A stretch of DNA of 12,031 bases from Methanolinea sp. (lineage in GTDB: Archaea; Halobacteriota; Methanomicrobia; Methanomicrobiales; Methanospirillaceae): contig DUGV01000170.1 of assembly GCA_013331225.1 (NCBI GenBank), positions 1 to 12,031 on the forward strand. The letters run 5' to 3'. Below are positions 5,830-12,031 of the stretch, piece by piece (position 1 is the first letter of the stretch; each line of letters starts with the position of its first letter). A model generated the notes under the pieces. It ran no database searches. It worked only from the letters and a program-made list of their open reading frames with translations, and was not told where the DNA came from. The translations under genes and the position numbers were made by a program.

Positions 5830-7872
5830 CTATTTCCTCCTCTTCTTCTCCTTCTCCTTCTTCTGCTCCATCTCCGCGCACTCGAGTTCCGCCACGATCT
5901 CCAGCGGGTCGTCTATCTTTCTCATCAGCCTCCGGATCTCGCCGAGGCGCTCCACCCCGATGAAGTGTTCGGCCATCACCTTTGCAAGCGGGGTGAGCAC
6001 TACCCTTTCCTCCTGCAGGGTCACCAGGTCCTTTCCAAGCAGTATATCGAGGACAGGCTCCATGGTGCCGACCATCGTCCCGTTGATCCGGTCGAGTTCG
6101 GGAAGCCTCCCCTGGCAGACAACCGCGTTTGCGACGTACTCCTCCGAGCTCTGCTCGAGGTCGTGCTCGGGGGCGACCTCTTCCATCTCTCCCTTGAGGA
6201 GCTTCATCGCGACCTCCTCCTCCGTCGATCCTGATGAGCGGGAGTAGGAGGCGCCGGGCTCGGCGAGCACGACCACTTTTCCGAGGTCGTGGAAGTCGGG
6301 CCGGCCCGCACGGCCGGCCATCTGGTTGAACTCCTGGACCGAGAGCCAGGAGATCCCCATCGCGAGGGAGTCGAAGATCACCTGCGAGGCGGGGAAATCG
6401 ACCCCCGCACCGAGCGCAGCGGTGGTGACCACGGCCTTGATCTTTCCGGAGAGGAATTTTGCCTCGATCTCCCGCCGCTCCTGGGAGGTGAGGCCCGCAT
6501 GGTAGGCTGCATATCCCGGCCCCAGGGCGTCGGCGATGACGTGTGTCCGGGCCCGGGCGTGGGTAAAGACGATTGTCTGGCCGTGGAAGCCCTTCGAGGA
6601 GACCCGCGAGTACTCCTGGGTGCAGAGGCGCTTTATCGTCGGGATCTTCTGCTTGTGCTCGACGAAAATGAGGTAGCGCTCGAGGGCGACGGGACGGTCG
6701 TCGTACCGGACGAGCGTTGCACCCAGTTTCTTTGCGAGCACCTTTGGGACCCCGATGGTTGCGGAGAGGTACAGGAACTGGGCCTTCGGGGCCAGGTACT
6801 TCAGCCTCGCGACGAGGCCGTCCAGGCGGTGGCCCCGGTCCGGGTCCTCGAGCATCTGGACCTCGTCGATGACAACCGTCCCAATCGGCGGGAGCCGCTT
6901 CCCCGAACGGATGAAATGGTCGACCCCCTCGTAGGTCCCTACGACGATGGGAGCTCGGATGTTCCGGTCCCCGACGGGAGCGTTATCGGGCAGCCTGATC
7001 CTGGCCTGGCCGATCAGGACCCCTACCCCCGCGATCTTTCCGTACCGCTCCTCGAAGCGCTGGTACTTCTGCACCGCGAGCGCAACCAGGGGGACGAGGA
7101 AGAGGGTGTGGCCCCTCCCCTCCAGGTAATTCTTCATACCCGCCATCTCGCCGATGAAGGTCTTGCCGCTCGCAGTGGCCGAGACAACCAGGAGATGCTT
7201 TCCATAGAGAAGCCCTCCGTCGACCGCCATCTGCTGTGCCGGCATCAACGTCTCGACACCGGCAACATCGATGAACGCCCGCGGGATGGGAAGTTCATCA
7301 AGAGACTGGGTCTTCTGTACCGGGTGGGCATCCAGGCGGTCGAAGAGTGCCTGGGAGATCTTCACCTTCTCGGGCTGAACGCTCGCGAGGACCTTGTCCA
7401 TGTCACGGTAGTTCCGCAGCAGCTCCTCGAGGTGCCCGAGAGCCTGCATGCCCACCTTGCCCATCGTGGCAAGTTCCCTTCTGAGCTCCCTGCGGGCGCA
7501 GTCAAAACAGATCTGCTCGCCGGTCGTGTAGCGTATGCCGTTCTTCCTGTTCAGGGGGGTGACACGGTCCTCCATCAGGCATATCCTGCAGACGGAGGTA
7601 CGGGTAAAGGGGATCTGGAAGTCGTGCAGGAACCCTTCGAATGCCTCGTCCGCCTGGGTCAGGTACACCGATGCCTTCCGCAGGGAGACCACCAGCTCCT
7701 TTGAAGGGGTGCTGCGGAACTGGTGCTTGCCCCCCCACCTCACGCGATAGTGGCCCGGCCGGTATCCCTTCGGAGTGGCGTCGATCTCCGCGATCCCCAC
7801 CGCCCGCACCTGCAGGTTGTCAAGGAAAAGGATCTTGTAATTTCCCTTCTGCGGCTGGACGATGACATTCAT
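5830..7872 (-). CDS. Ski2-like DEAD/DEAH-box helicase with N-terminal zinc motif
   Basis: This 680-residue superfamily 2 ATP-dependent helicase shows motif I A-T-A-S-G-K-T (232-238), motif II D-E-V-Q (336-339), motif III S-A-T (370-372), motif V with G-A-G-V-D-F (488-493) and motif VI Q-M-A-G-R-A-G-R (517-524). The last two are typical of the Ski2/Hel308 group. About 200 residues precede the helicase core and hold a Cys4 zinc motif (C95, C98, C122, C125). I associate this layout with an archaeal helicase family annotated DUF5814 (from memory). The C-terminus is a Lys/Glu/Arg-rich tail, and there is no long Hel308 ratchet domain. The substrate, RNA or DNA, cannot be told from sequence. The ATG overlaps the end of the upstream regulator by 4 bp, implying translational coupling. 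The helicase call is very secure; the biological role is open. Confidence 0.92.
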   Translation of the reverse strand: MNVIVQPQKGNYKILFLDNLQVRAVGIAEIDATPKGYRPGHYRVRWGGKHQFRSTPSKELVVSLRKASVYLTQADEAFEGFLHDFQIPFTRTSVCRICLMEDRVTPLNRKNGIRYTTGEQICFDCARRELRRELATMGKVGMQALGHLEELLRNYRDMDKVLASVQPEKVKISQALFDRLDAHPVQKTQSLDELPIPRAFIDVAGVETLMPAQQMAVDGGLLYGKHLLVVSATASGKTFIGEMAGMKNYLEGRGHTLFLVPLVALAVQKYQRFEERYGKIAGVGVLIGQARIRLPDNAPVGDRNIRAPIVVGTYEGVDHFIRSGKRLPPIGTVVIDEVQMLEDPDRGHRLDGLVARLKYLAPKAQFLYLSATIGVPKVLAKKLGATLVRYDDRPVALERYLIFVEHKQKIPTIKRLCTQEYSRVSSKGFHGQTIVFTHARARTHVIADALGPGYAAYHAGLTSQERREIEAKFLSGKIKAVVTTAALGAGVDFPASQVIFDSLAMGISWLSVQEFNQMAGRAGRPDFHDLGKVVVLAEPGASYSRSSGSTEEEVAMKLLKGEMEEVAPEHDLEQSSEEYVANAVVCQGRLPELDRINGTMVGTMEPVLDILLGKDLVTLQEERVVLTPLAKVMAEHFIGVERLGEIRRLMRKIDDPLEIVAELECAEMEQKKEKEKKRRK

Positions 7873-8678
7873 GAGGCGATCAGGTCATGGAGCATATACG
7901 AGAGCCCCACTCCTTCAAGCCGTTTCAGGAAATCGGTGAACTCCTCGTCTACGACGAGGATGGCACAGTCGATGCCATGGAATGCCGCCTCGATCACCCC
8001 TTCTCTTGCCCCAAAGAACATATCTGGCGTCCTTCCCGCCTGCTGGAGGGCCACGTAGCCCTCGAGGCCGACCGCCGCGACCACACCGACGCCCTCAATG
8101 ACTTCAAGGAGCCGATCCTTCCTCACCTTGCGAGACCCGCCCCTCTGGACGCGGGGGACCTTGCAGACATGGACCACACCCTCGGTGTGGTCGATCAGGC
8201 CCGAGAGGCGGGCAACTCCCACGTCCTCGCCTGCTTTCGCATCCATCACCACCGTTCCCATTGCACTCCGGGACTCCCTCGATGCATACAGCCAGCCGTG
8301 CTCCATGTACACCCCCACCTGGTCGCCCTCGAAGAGGTCCTCGGCGGCAATCGCCGTCCACGTCGAGACCTGCTGGATGATGTCCCTCCTTATGTGCCGG
8401 GCATACGCCTCCAGCGCCTCGGCATGGTTGAGGATCCACTCGATCCCGGTCCTCGTGACGCTGTACCTGCCGCGGCCATGGGCAGCCGCCATCTCCTCGT
8501 CCACGAGCTCCCGGATGTACTCGGAGACAGCCTGGGGCGTCACCCCGAGCTTGTCCGCGATCTCCTGCTGCCTTACTGCCGGCTGGTGCTCGGCGATCTC
8601 GACCAGGATCTGCAGACGGGTCACTTCGCGCTTGCTTCGGAGAATAGACGACAGGGGGTCCTTACTGGCTTCGGTCAA
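7869..8678 (-). CDS. Winged-helix transcriptional regulator with conserved C-terminal domain
   Basis: Residues about 18-83 of this 269-residue protein form a MarR-like winged helix: a helix-turn-helix with Q-Q-E-I-A-D-K-L-G-V-T-P-Q-A-V-S-E-Y and a wing R-G-R-Y-S-V-T. Residues about 95-269 form a mixed alpha/beta domain with no Cys clusters or membrane segments, which could sense a ligand; I do not recognise it with certainty. The open frame begins at TTG 8678, inside the 3' end of the upstream gene, and no ATG occurs before the helix-turn-helix. The TTG is therefore the most plausible start, although GTG further in is possible. The end overlaps the helicase ATG by 4 bp. It probably regulates its own operon, or DNA-linked functions of the helicase; neither is shown directly. 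Confidence 0.82.
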   Translation of the reverse strand: MTEASKDPLSSILRSKREVTRLQILVEIAEHQPAVRQQEIADKLGVTPQAVSEYIRELVDEEMAAAHGRGRYSVTRTGIEWILNHAEALEAYARHIRRDIIQQVSTWTAIAAEDLFEGDQVGVYMEHGWLYASRESRSAMGTVVMDAKAGEDVGVARLSGLIDHTEGVVHVCKVPRVQRGGSRKVRKDRLLEVIEGVGVVAAVGLEGYVALQQAGRTPDMFFGAREGVIEAAFHGIDCAILVVDEEFTDFLKRLEGVGLSYMLHDLIAS

Positions 8679-9174
8679 GGAGAACCAGCCCCTGTCCCTT
8701 TACGTCGAGATGGGGGGTCCGCTTCGCCAGTCCTTTGATGAAGACGGGGTTGACCCCGAACTTTCGTGCGATATCGTTGATAGAGGTATTCCCTGAACGA
8801 AGCTCATCCTCGACCTTCTCGACCATGCAGCGGAGGTGTTCGTCGTTTGAGACTGCGATAAAGAGGAGATCTGAGAGATCCCCGAAGTTGCACTGGAAAT
8901 TTGCCCTGAACTTGTTGTAGGAGGCACGGTACTCCTTCACCGGTTTCTGCCCGGGGGCTGGCATCCTCCACTTCTCCTCGACAAGGCTCCCTTTTTTTAG
9001 CACCAGCAGGCATTGGCCTACGTCCCCCTCGGCCAGCTGCTCGCAGATCTCCTCCTCGGTCATCCAGGACTTGTTCAACAGATCGTAGACCTGCTTATAG
9101 GTCGCATTATGAAACGTGATAAGCAGAGGAACAAGGTCCACTGGATCGTTGACTATCCTGATATGGCCGCTCAC
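8662..9174 (-). CDS. Winged-helix (ArsR-like) DNA-binding protein
   Basis: This 170-residue protein is the first gene of the operon. Residues about 14-90 resemble an ArsR-type winged helix: a helix around Y-K-Q-V-Y-D-L-L, then M-T-E-E-E-I-C-E-Q-L, then a basic wing rich in Lys and Arg. A second helix-turn-helix-like segment lies at 131-150 (S-I-N-D-I-A-R-K-F-G-V-N-P). The start is GTG 9174. It has no ribosome site and lies about where transcription should begin given the TATA-like sequence at 9200-9215, so a leaderless mRNA is likely. It overlaps the next gene by 17 bp and is divergent from hypF across 48 bp, so it could autoregulate and also influence hypF. The target and ligand are unknown. 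Confidence 0.8.
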   Translation of the reverse strand: MSGHIRIVNDPVDLVPLLITFHNATYKQVYDLLNKSWMTEEEICEQLAEGDVGQCLLVLKKGSLVEEKWRMPAPGQKPVKEYRASYNKFRANFQCNFGDLSDLLFIAVSNDEHLRCMVEKVEDELRSGNTSINDIARKFGVNPVFIKGLAKRTPHLDVKGQGLVLLDRSQ

Positions 9175-9187
9175 TGGTAAAACCCTA

Positions 9188-9198
9188 GTATTATATGG
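9188..9198 (+). promoter_or_regulatory. TATA box for hypF
   Basis: GTATTATATGG on the plus strand is centred about 29 nt upstream of the hypF TTG at 9223. Initiation would fall near 9220, giving a leaderless or nearly leaderless mRNA. No ribosome site precedes the gene, and there is no ATG, GTG or other TTG in frame between the upstream stop at 9178-9180 and 9223. Confidence 0.45.
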
Positions 9199-9199
9199 C

Positions 9200-9215
9200 G
9201 TGATAAATCAATAAA
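9200..9215 (-). promoter_or_regulatory. TATA-like region for the regulator-helicase operon
   Basis: Read on the minus strand this is TTTATTGATTTATCAC, two overlapping TATA-like elements centred about 26-35 nt upstream of GTG 9174. The spacing predicts initiation at or very near the start codon, matching the lack of a ribosome site. It overlaps the hypF core promoter region. Confidence 0.4.
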
Positions 9216-9222
9216 TCTTTGT

Positions 9223-11466
9223 TTGAACGGCAAGCGCAGGAGCGGAAGGATTCAAATCCGTGGAATCGTGCAGGGTGTCGGCTTCCGGCCATTCGTGTAT
9301 GCCACGGCGACCAGGCTCGGGATCCGGGGTTTTGTCAGGAACCGGGGCAGCGAGGTCGAGATACAGGCCGAGGGCGACCAGTTCGAGGCGTTCCTGGAGG
9401 AGGTCTCGCGTGGACCCCCACTCTCCCGAATCGACCGGGTGGAGGTACTCCAGGACCCAGGGCCATTCCCAGGCGATTTTTCGATCCAGCCAAGCGGGAG
9501 CGGTTCCCTCTCCGGCATGATTCCGCCGGACATCGCGACCTGTGACCAGTGCCTCCAGGATATACACACCGCAGGAGGGCGGTATTCCGGGTACTGGTGC
9601 ACCTCCTGCGTGAACTGCGGCCCGCGGTACAGCATTATCCGCGACCTCCCCTACGACAGGGAGAGGACATCGATGGACGCCTTTCCCATGTGCCCGGAAT
9701 GCAAGGATGAGTACCATGACCCTTCCAGCCGGCGGCATCATGCCCAGACGATCGCATGTGCCTCTTGCGGACCGAAGTTACGCCTTTTTGATGGTGAAGG
9801 AAACGATGTCTCCTCCGGAGATATCATCGCCGAGACCGCCCGTATCCTGGACGCCGGGTATATCGTGGCAATCCGGGGCATTGGCGGGTTCCACCTTGCA
9901 TGTATTGAGAGCTCAGCAGGGGAACTGAAGCGCCGCCTGGGAAGGTCCGAGCAGCCGTTTGCGGTGATGGTCAGGCCTGACGTCGTCGACCGGATCGCAA
10001 TCCTCTCTGCCGAAGACCAGATGCTTCTCGAAAGCTGCCAGCGACCCATCGTCGTCCTCGGGAAGCGTGACCCGGATGCCCACCAGGATATCAGTAACCT
10101 CCACACCATCGGCTGCATGCTTCCCTATACCGGCCTGCACCACCTGCTCTTCTCACGCCTCTCCCATCCCATCCTGATAATGACAAGTGCGAACATGCCA
10201 GGGTATCCGATGATTACCGGCATTGATGTCGCAATGGCACGGATGCACGGACACGTCGACTTCTTCCTCACCCATGACCGCCAGATTGTCAACCGGTGCG
10301 ACGATTCCGTGGTCAGGGACGGGTTCATTATCCGCCTCTCGAGGGGAATGGCCCCCAGGAGAACAGCCATTGACCTTGGGAATACCTCCATACTGGCGGT
10401 GGGGCCGGAACTGAACGCAAACGTGACCATCTACAGGGATGGGTTCTGCACCACATCGCCCCATGTCGGGAACGTCCGGAACCCTCAGACCTACGCCTAC
10501 CTCCAGGAGACGATCGAGAACCTTGGCCGGCTACTCGGCGGGGATTACGAGTACATCGCCCATGATGCGCATCCCCAGTTCCTTTCCACCCGGTACGCAA
10601 GAGAGCTCGCAGGGGAACATGGGGCCGCACTCGTCCCCGTCCAGCATCACCAGGCCCACATCGCGGCGACCACGACCTCGCCCTGCATCGGCATCGCGAT
10701 TGACGGGGTGGGGTACGGGGAGGACGGCACCATCTGGGGAGGGGAGATATTCGCCGGCTCCATCCCCGGTTACGAACGGGTCGGCCACCTGGAAGTGGTC
10801 CCAATGCCTGGCGGAGACCTTGCAACCAGGTTCCCTGAGAGGATGCTTTACGGCATCCTTCCCACCCCTTCAATCACGGCGCTCCTCGCGTCCCGTGGCT
10901 GGACCGATCTCGAGCTATCTGTCCTTGACTCACAGATCTCCAGAGGGATCAACGTGGTCCCGACGTCGAGCACAGGCAGGGTGTTGGACGCTGCCGCCGC
11001 CCTCCTCGGCATATGCAGGGAGAGGACATACGACGGAGAGCCCGCAATGAAACTCGAGTCATTTGCCGTTGGGGGGAAAGCCCGGCAATGGGACCTCGAT
11101 TATATCCAGGTCGGGGGCAAGGAGGTATTCTCCACGAGAGCCCTGCTGCAGAAGGCGATGGGCGAGATGGAGAGGTGCAAAGATCATGACCAGAGGGCGA
11201 TGCGTTCGATCGCCGCATCGTTCCAGTTCAACCTTGCCCGTGGGATTGCAGGGATGGCGATCCATGCCGCGTACAAGAGGGATCTTCCCATTGTTGCACT
11301 TTCAGGCGGTGTGGCCTATAACAGGGTGATTCGCGAGACCATCAGGAACCTGGTGACGACATCGGGCCTCGAGCTTCGCATGAACCCGGATTACCCGCTC
11401 GGAGATGGATGCATCTCGTACGGGCAGTGCGTGTATGCTGGGGTGTCAGCCGGGATTGAAAAATAG
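9223..11466 (+). CDS. hypF: [NiFe]-hydrogenase maturation carbamoyltransferase HypF
   Basis: HypF uses carbamoyl phosphate and ATP to carbamoylate the C-terminal Cys of HypE, supplying the cyanide ligands of [NiFe] hydrogenases; a hydrogenotrophic methanogen needs it for its F420-reducing, heterodisulfide-linked and energy-converting hydrogenases. All expected domains are present in 747 residues. An acylphosphatase domain comes first (G-I-V-Q-G-V-G-F-R-P-F, 14-24). Two zinc fingers of exact C-x2-C-x18-C-x2-C spacing follow (C107, C110, C129, C132; C157, C160, C179, C182). Then come a YrdC/Sua5-like domain (about 195-380, with S-R-G-M-A-P-R) and a Kae1-like domain (about 390-740). The last has H475 and H479, D494-G, G-G-E at 506-508 and a late S-G-G-V motif. 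The length is normal for the family. The start is TTG 9223, the only in-frame option. The usual HHHAH reads HHQAH. No other hyp genes are adjacent. Confidence 0.96.
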   Translation: MNGKRRSGRIQIRGIVQGVGFRPFVYATATRLGIRGFVRNRGSEVEIQAEGDQFEAFLEEVSRGPPLSRIDRVEVLQDPGPFPGDFSIQPSGSGSLSGMIPPDIATCDQCLQDIHTAGGRYSGYWCTSCVNCGPRYSIIRDLPYDRERTSMDAFPMCPECKDEYHDPSSRRHHAQTIACASCGPKLRLFDGEGNDVSSGDIIAETARILDAGYIVAIRGIGGFHLACIESSAGELKRRLGRSEQPFAVMVRPDVVDRIAILSAEDQMLLESCQRPIVVLGKRDPDAHQDISNLHTIGCMLPYTGLHHLLFSRLSHPILIMTSANMPGYPMITGIDVAMARMHGHVDFFLTHDRQIVNRCDDSVVRDGFIIRLSRGMAPRRTAIDLGNTSILAVGPELNANVTIYRDGFCTTSPHVGNVRNPQTYAYLQETIENLGRLLGGDYEYIAHDAHPQFLSTRYARELAGEHGAALVPVQHHQAHIAATTTSPCIGIAIDGVGYGEDGTIWGGEIFAGSIPGYERVGHLEVVPMPGGDLATRFPERMLYGILPTPSITALLASRGWTDLELSVLDSQISRGINVVPTSSTGRVLDAAAALLGICRERTYDGEPAMKLESFAVGGKARQWDLDYIQVGGKEVFSTRALLQKAMGEMERCKDHDQRAMRSIAASFQFNLARGIAGMAIHAAYKRDLPIVALSGGVAYNRVIRETIRNLVTTSGLELRMNPDYPLGDGCISYGQCVYAGVSAGIEK

Positions 11467-11469
11467 ACA

Positions 11470-11480
11470 GATTTTTTTTT
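11470..11480 (+). terminator. U-tract terminator of hypF
   Basis: A run of nine T's (11472-11480) begins 5 nt after the hypF stop codon. Archaeal RNA polymerase terminates at such oligo-T stretches without needing a hairpin. The convergent PEGA-protein gene ends about 30 bp further on. Confidence 0.55.
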
Positions 11481-11510
11481 AAAATGGGGGTTGGGGATTC
11501 TTCAGGATTC

Positions 11511-12031
11511 TCACAGGATTGGGGTGAGGATGATGAGAGGCGGCGTGGTCGTCTTTCCGGTCTCGATGGTCACGCTCCTGACCTGGGTCTTGAACCCCTG
11601 TTTCATGAGTTTCAGTTCATAATCGCCGGGAGCAAGCCCATGGATTGTTGTCGGACTGGTTCCTCGCGCCTCGTTATTGAGGTATATCGTCACACCACGG
11701 GGGACCGTGTTTACAGTAAGTGATCCTGTCTGCACCGGGGAGGTGGTGACAGTAGAGGTGGTCGTGGTAGTGGTGGGTGGAGTCGTAATCGCGGTGGTGA
11801 TCGTGGCGGTCGGGGAGACACTCGGTGTGGGTGTTGCGGGAGTGGTCTGCGTGGTCTGCGTGGGAGTTGGAATTCCTCTCTGCAGGACGATTAACGGGAC
11901 CTGCAGGTGGCCTCCCGATGTGACGGAGACACTTGTGGTATAATCCAGATACCCGGGCATGCTGACCTTGAGGGTGTGAATTCCCGGACTTACACGGTAT
12001 CCCATCAGTGGAGTAATTCCTACAACCGTTC
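11511..12031 (-). CDS. PEGA-domain surface protein, 5' end cut by window edge
   Basis: The frame is open from the right edge to TGA 11511, giving 172 C-terminal residues. Residues 1 to about 50 are most of a PEGA domain (G-I-T-P-L ... S-P-G-I-H-T-L-K-V ... G-Y). Residues about 51-100 are a Thr/Pro-rich linker, and about 101-165 are a second PEGA domain (V-P-R-G-V-T-I-Y-L-N, then L-A-P-G-D-Y-E-L-K-L). PEGA domains are small beta-sandwiches common in secreted and cell-envelope proteins of Methanomicrobiales-type archaea. The Thr-rich linker is a likely O-glycosylation region. No membrane anchor follows the last domain, so any anchor or signal peptide must be in the missing N-terminal part. An internal ATG at 12005 would split the first PEGA domain and is not a real start. 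The gene is convergent with hypF. Confidence 0.85.
   Translation of the reverse strand, partial: TVVGITPLMGYRVSPGIHTLKVSMPGYLDYTTSVSVTSGGHLQVPLIVLQRGIPTPTQTTQTTPATPTPSVSPTATITTAITTPPTTTTTTSTVTTSPVQTGSLTVNTVPRGVTIYLNNEARGTSPTTIHGLAPGDYELKLMKQGFKTQVRSVTIETGKTTTPPLIILTPIL
11730..11879 (-). repeat. Thr/Pro-rich low-complexity linker in the PEGA protein
   Basis: About 50 codons are dominated by Thr (ACC, ACT, ACA, ACG), Pro and Ser, appearing as GTG/GGT-rich simple sequence on the plus strand. Such tracts change length readily by slippage. It separates the two PEGA domains and is probably an extended, glycosylated spacer. Confidence 0.6.

Noticed and set aside
6289..7704. 471-residue plus-strand open frame
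   Set aside because: It lies wholly antisense to the helicase, whose motifs are unambiguous. Long antisense frames are expected in GC-rich coding DNA, and the translation shows no domain.
7887..8738. 283- and 232-residue plus-strand frames over the regulator genes
   Set aside because: Shadows of the 269-aa regulator; rich in His, Arg and Pro, without domains.
11484..11723. 79-residue plus-strand frame after hypF
   Set aside because: Starts after the hypF U-tract and is antisense to the second PEGA domain; no supporting signals.
11730..11879. Repetitive GTG/GGT stretch considered as a CRISPR or tandem-repeat array
   Set aside because: There are no regular repeat units or spacers; it is the Thr/Pro-rich linker of the PEGA protein.

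Overview
The window looks like chromosomal DNA of a hydrogenotrophic methanogenic archaeon, most likely of the Methanomicrobiales type (order inferred from memory of similar proteins, not searched). The evidence is two genes for formylmethanofuran dehydrogenase subunits, an acetyl-CoA synthase gene, the [NiFe]-hydrogenase maturase HypF, a PEGA-domain surface protein, archaeal TATA-like elements, several near-leaderless starts and U-tract or hairpin-plus-U terminators. Coding regions are GC-rich; the gaps, and especially 4649-5453, are visibly richer in A and T. No rRNA, tRNA, CRISPR array or transposase gene is visible.

Region 1 (1-4730, minus strand): a C1-metabolism cluster transcribed right to left, fwdDB, then fwdC, then acsB. 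fwdDB is a single reading frame joining a FwdD-like molybdopterin-binding domain to the catalytic FwdB subunit. fwdC is the beta-helical subunit. acsB, cut by the left edge, is an acetyl-CoA synthase beta subunit that keeps a bacterial-type N-terminal domain. Fwd makes formylmethanofuran from CO2, the first step of the methyl branch; acetyl-CoA synthase joins the finished methyl group to CO. The cluster therefore couples the entry and exit of the archaeal Wood-Ljungdahl pathway. FwdA and the ferredoxin-like subunits are not in view.

Region 2 (4649-5453): an AT-rich stretch with the likely fwdDB promoter, several inverted repeats, and one unrecognised gene for a small exported protein.

Region 3 (5432-9215, minus strand): a compact four-gene operon: a 170-aa winged-helix protein, a 269-aa winged-helix regulator, a 680-aa Ski2-like helicase with a Cys4 zinc motif, and a small TPR lipoprotein. 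The genes overlap or nearly abut, and the unit ends in a clear hairpin-plus-U terminator.

Region 4 (9188-11480, plus strand): hypF, divergent from region 3 across a 48-bp gap that seems to hold both promoters. It ends at a T9 tract.

Region 5 (11511-12031, minus strand): the 3' part of a gene for a secreted or cell-surface protein with two PEGA domains joined by a Thr/Pro-rich linker, convergent with hypF and cut by the right edge.
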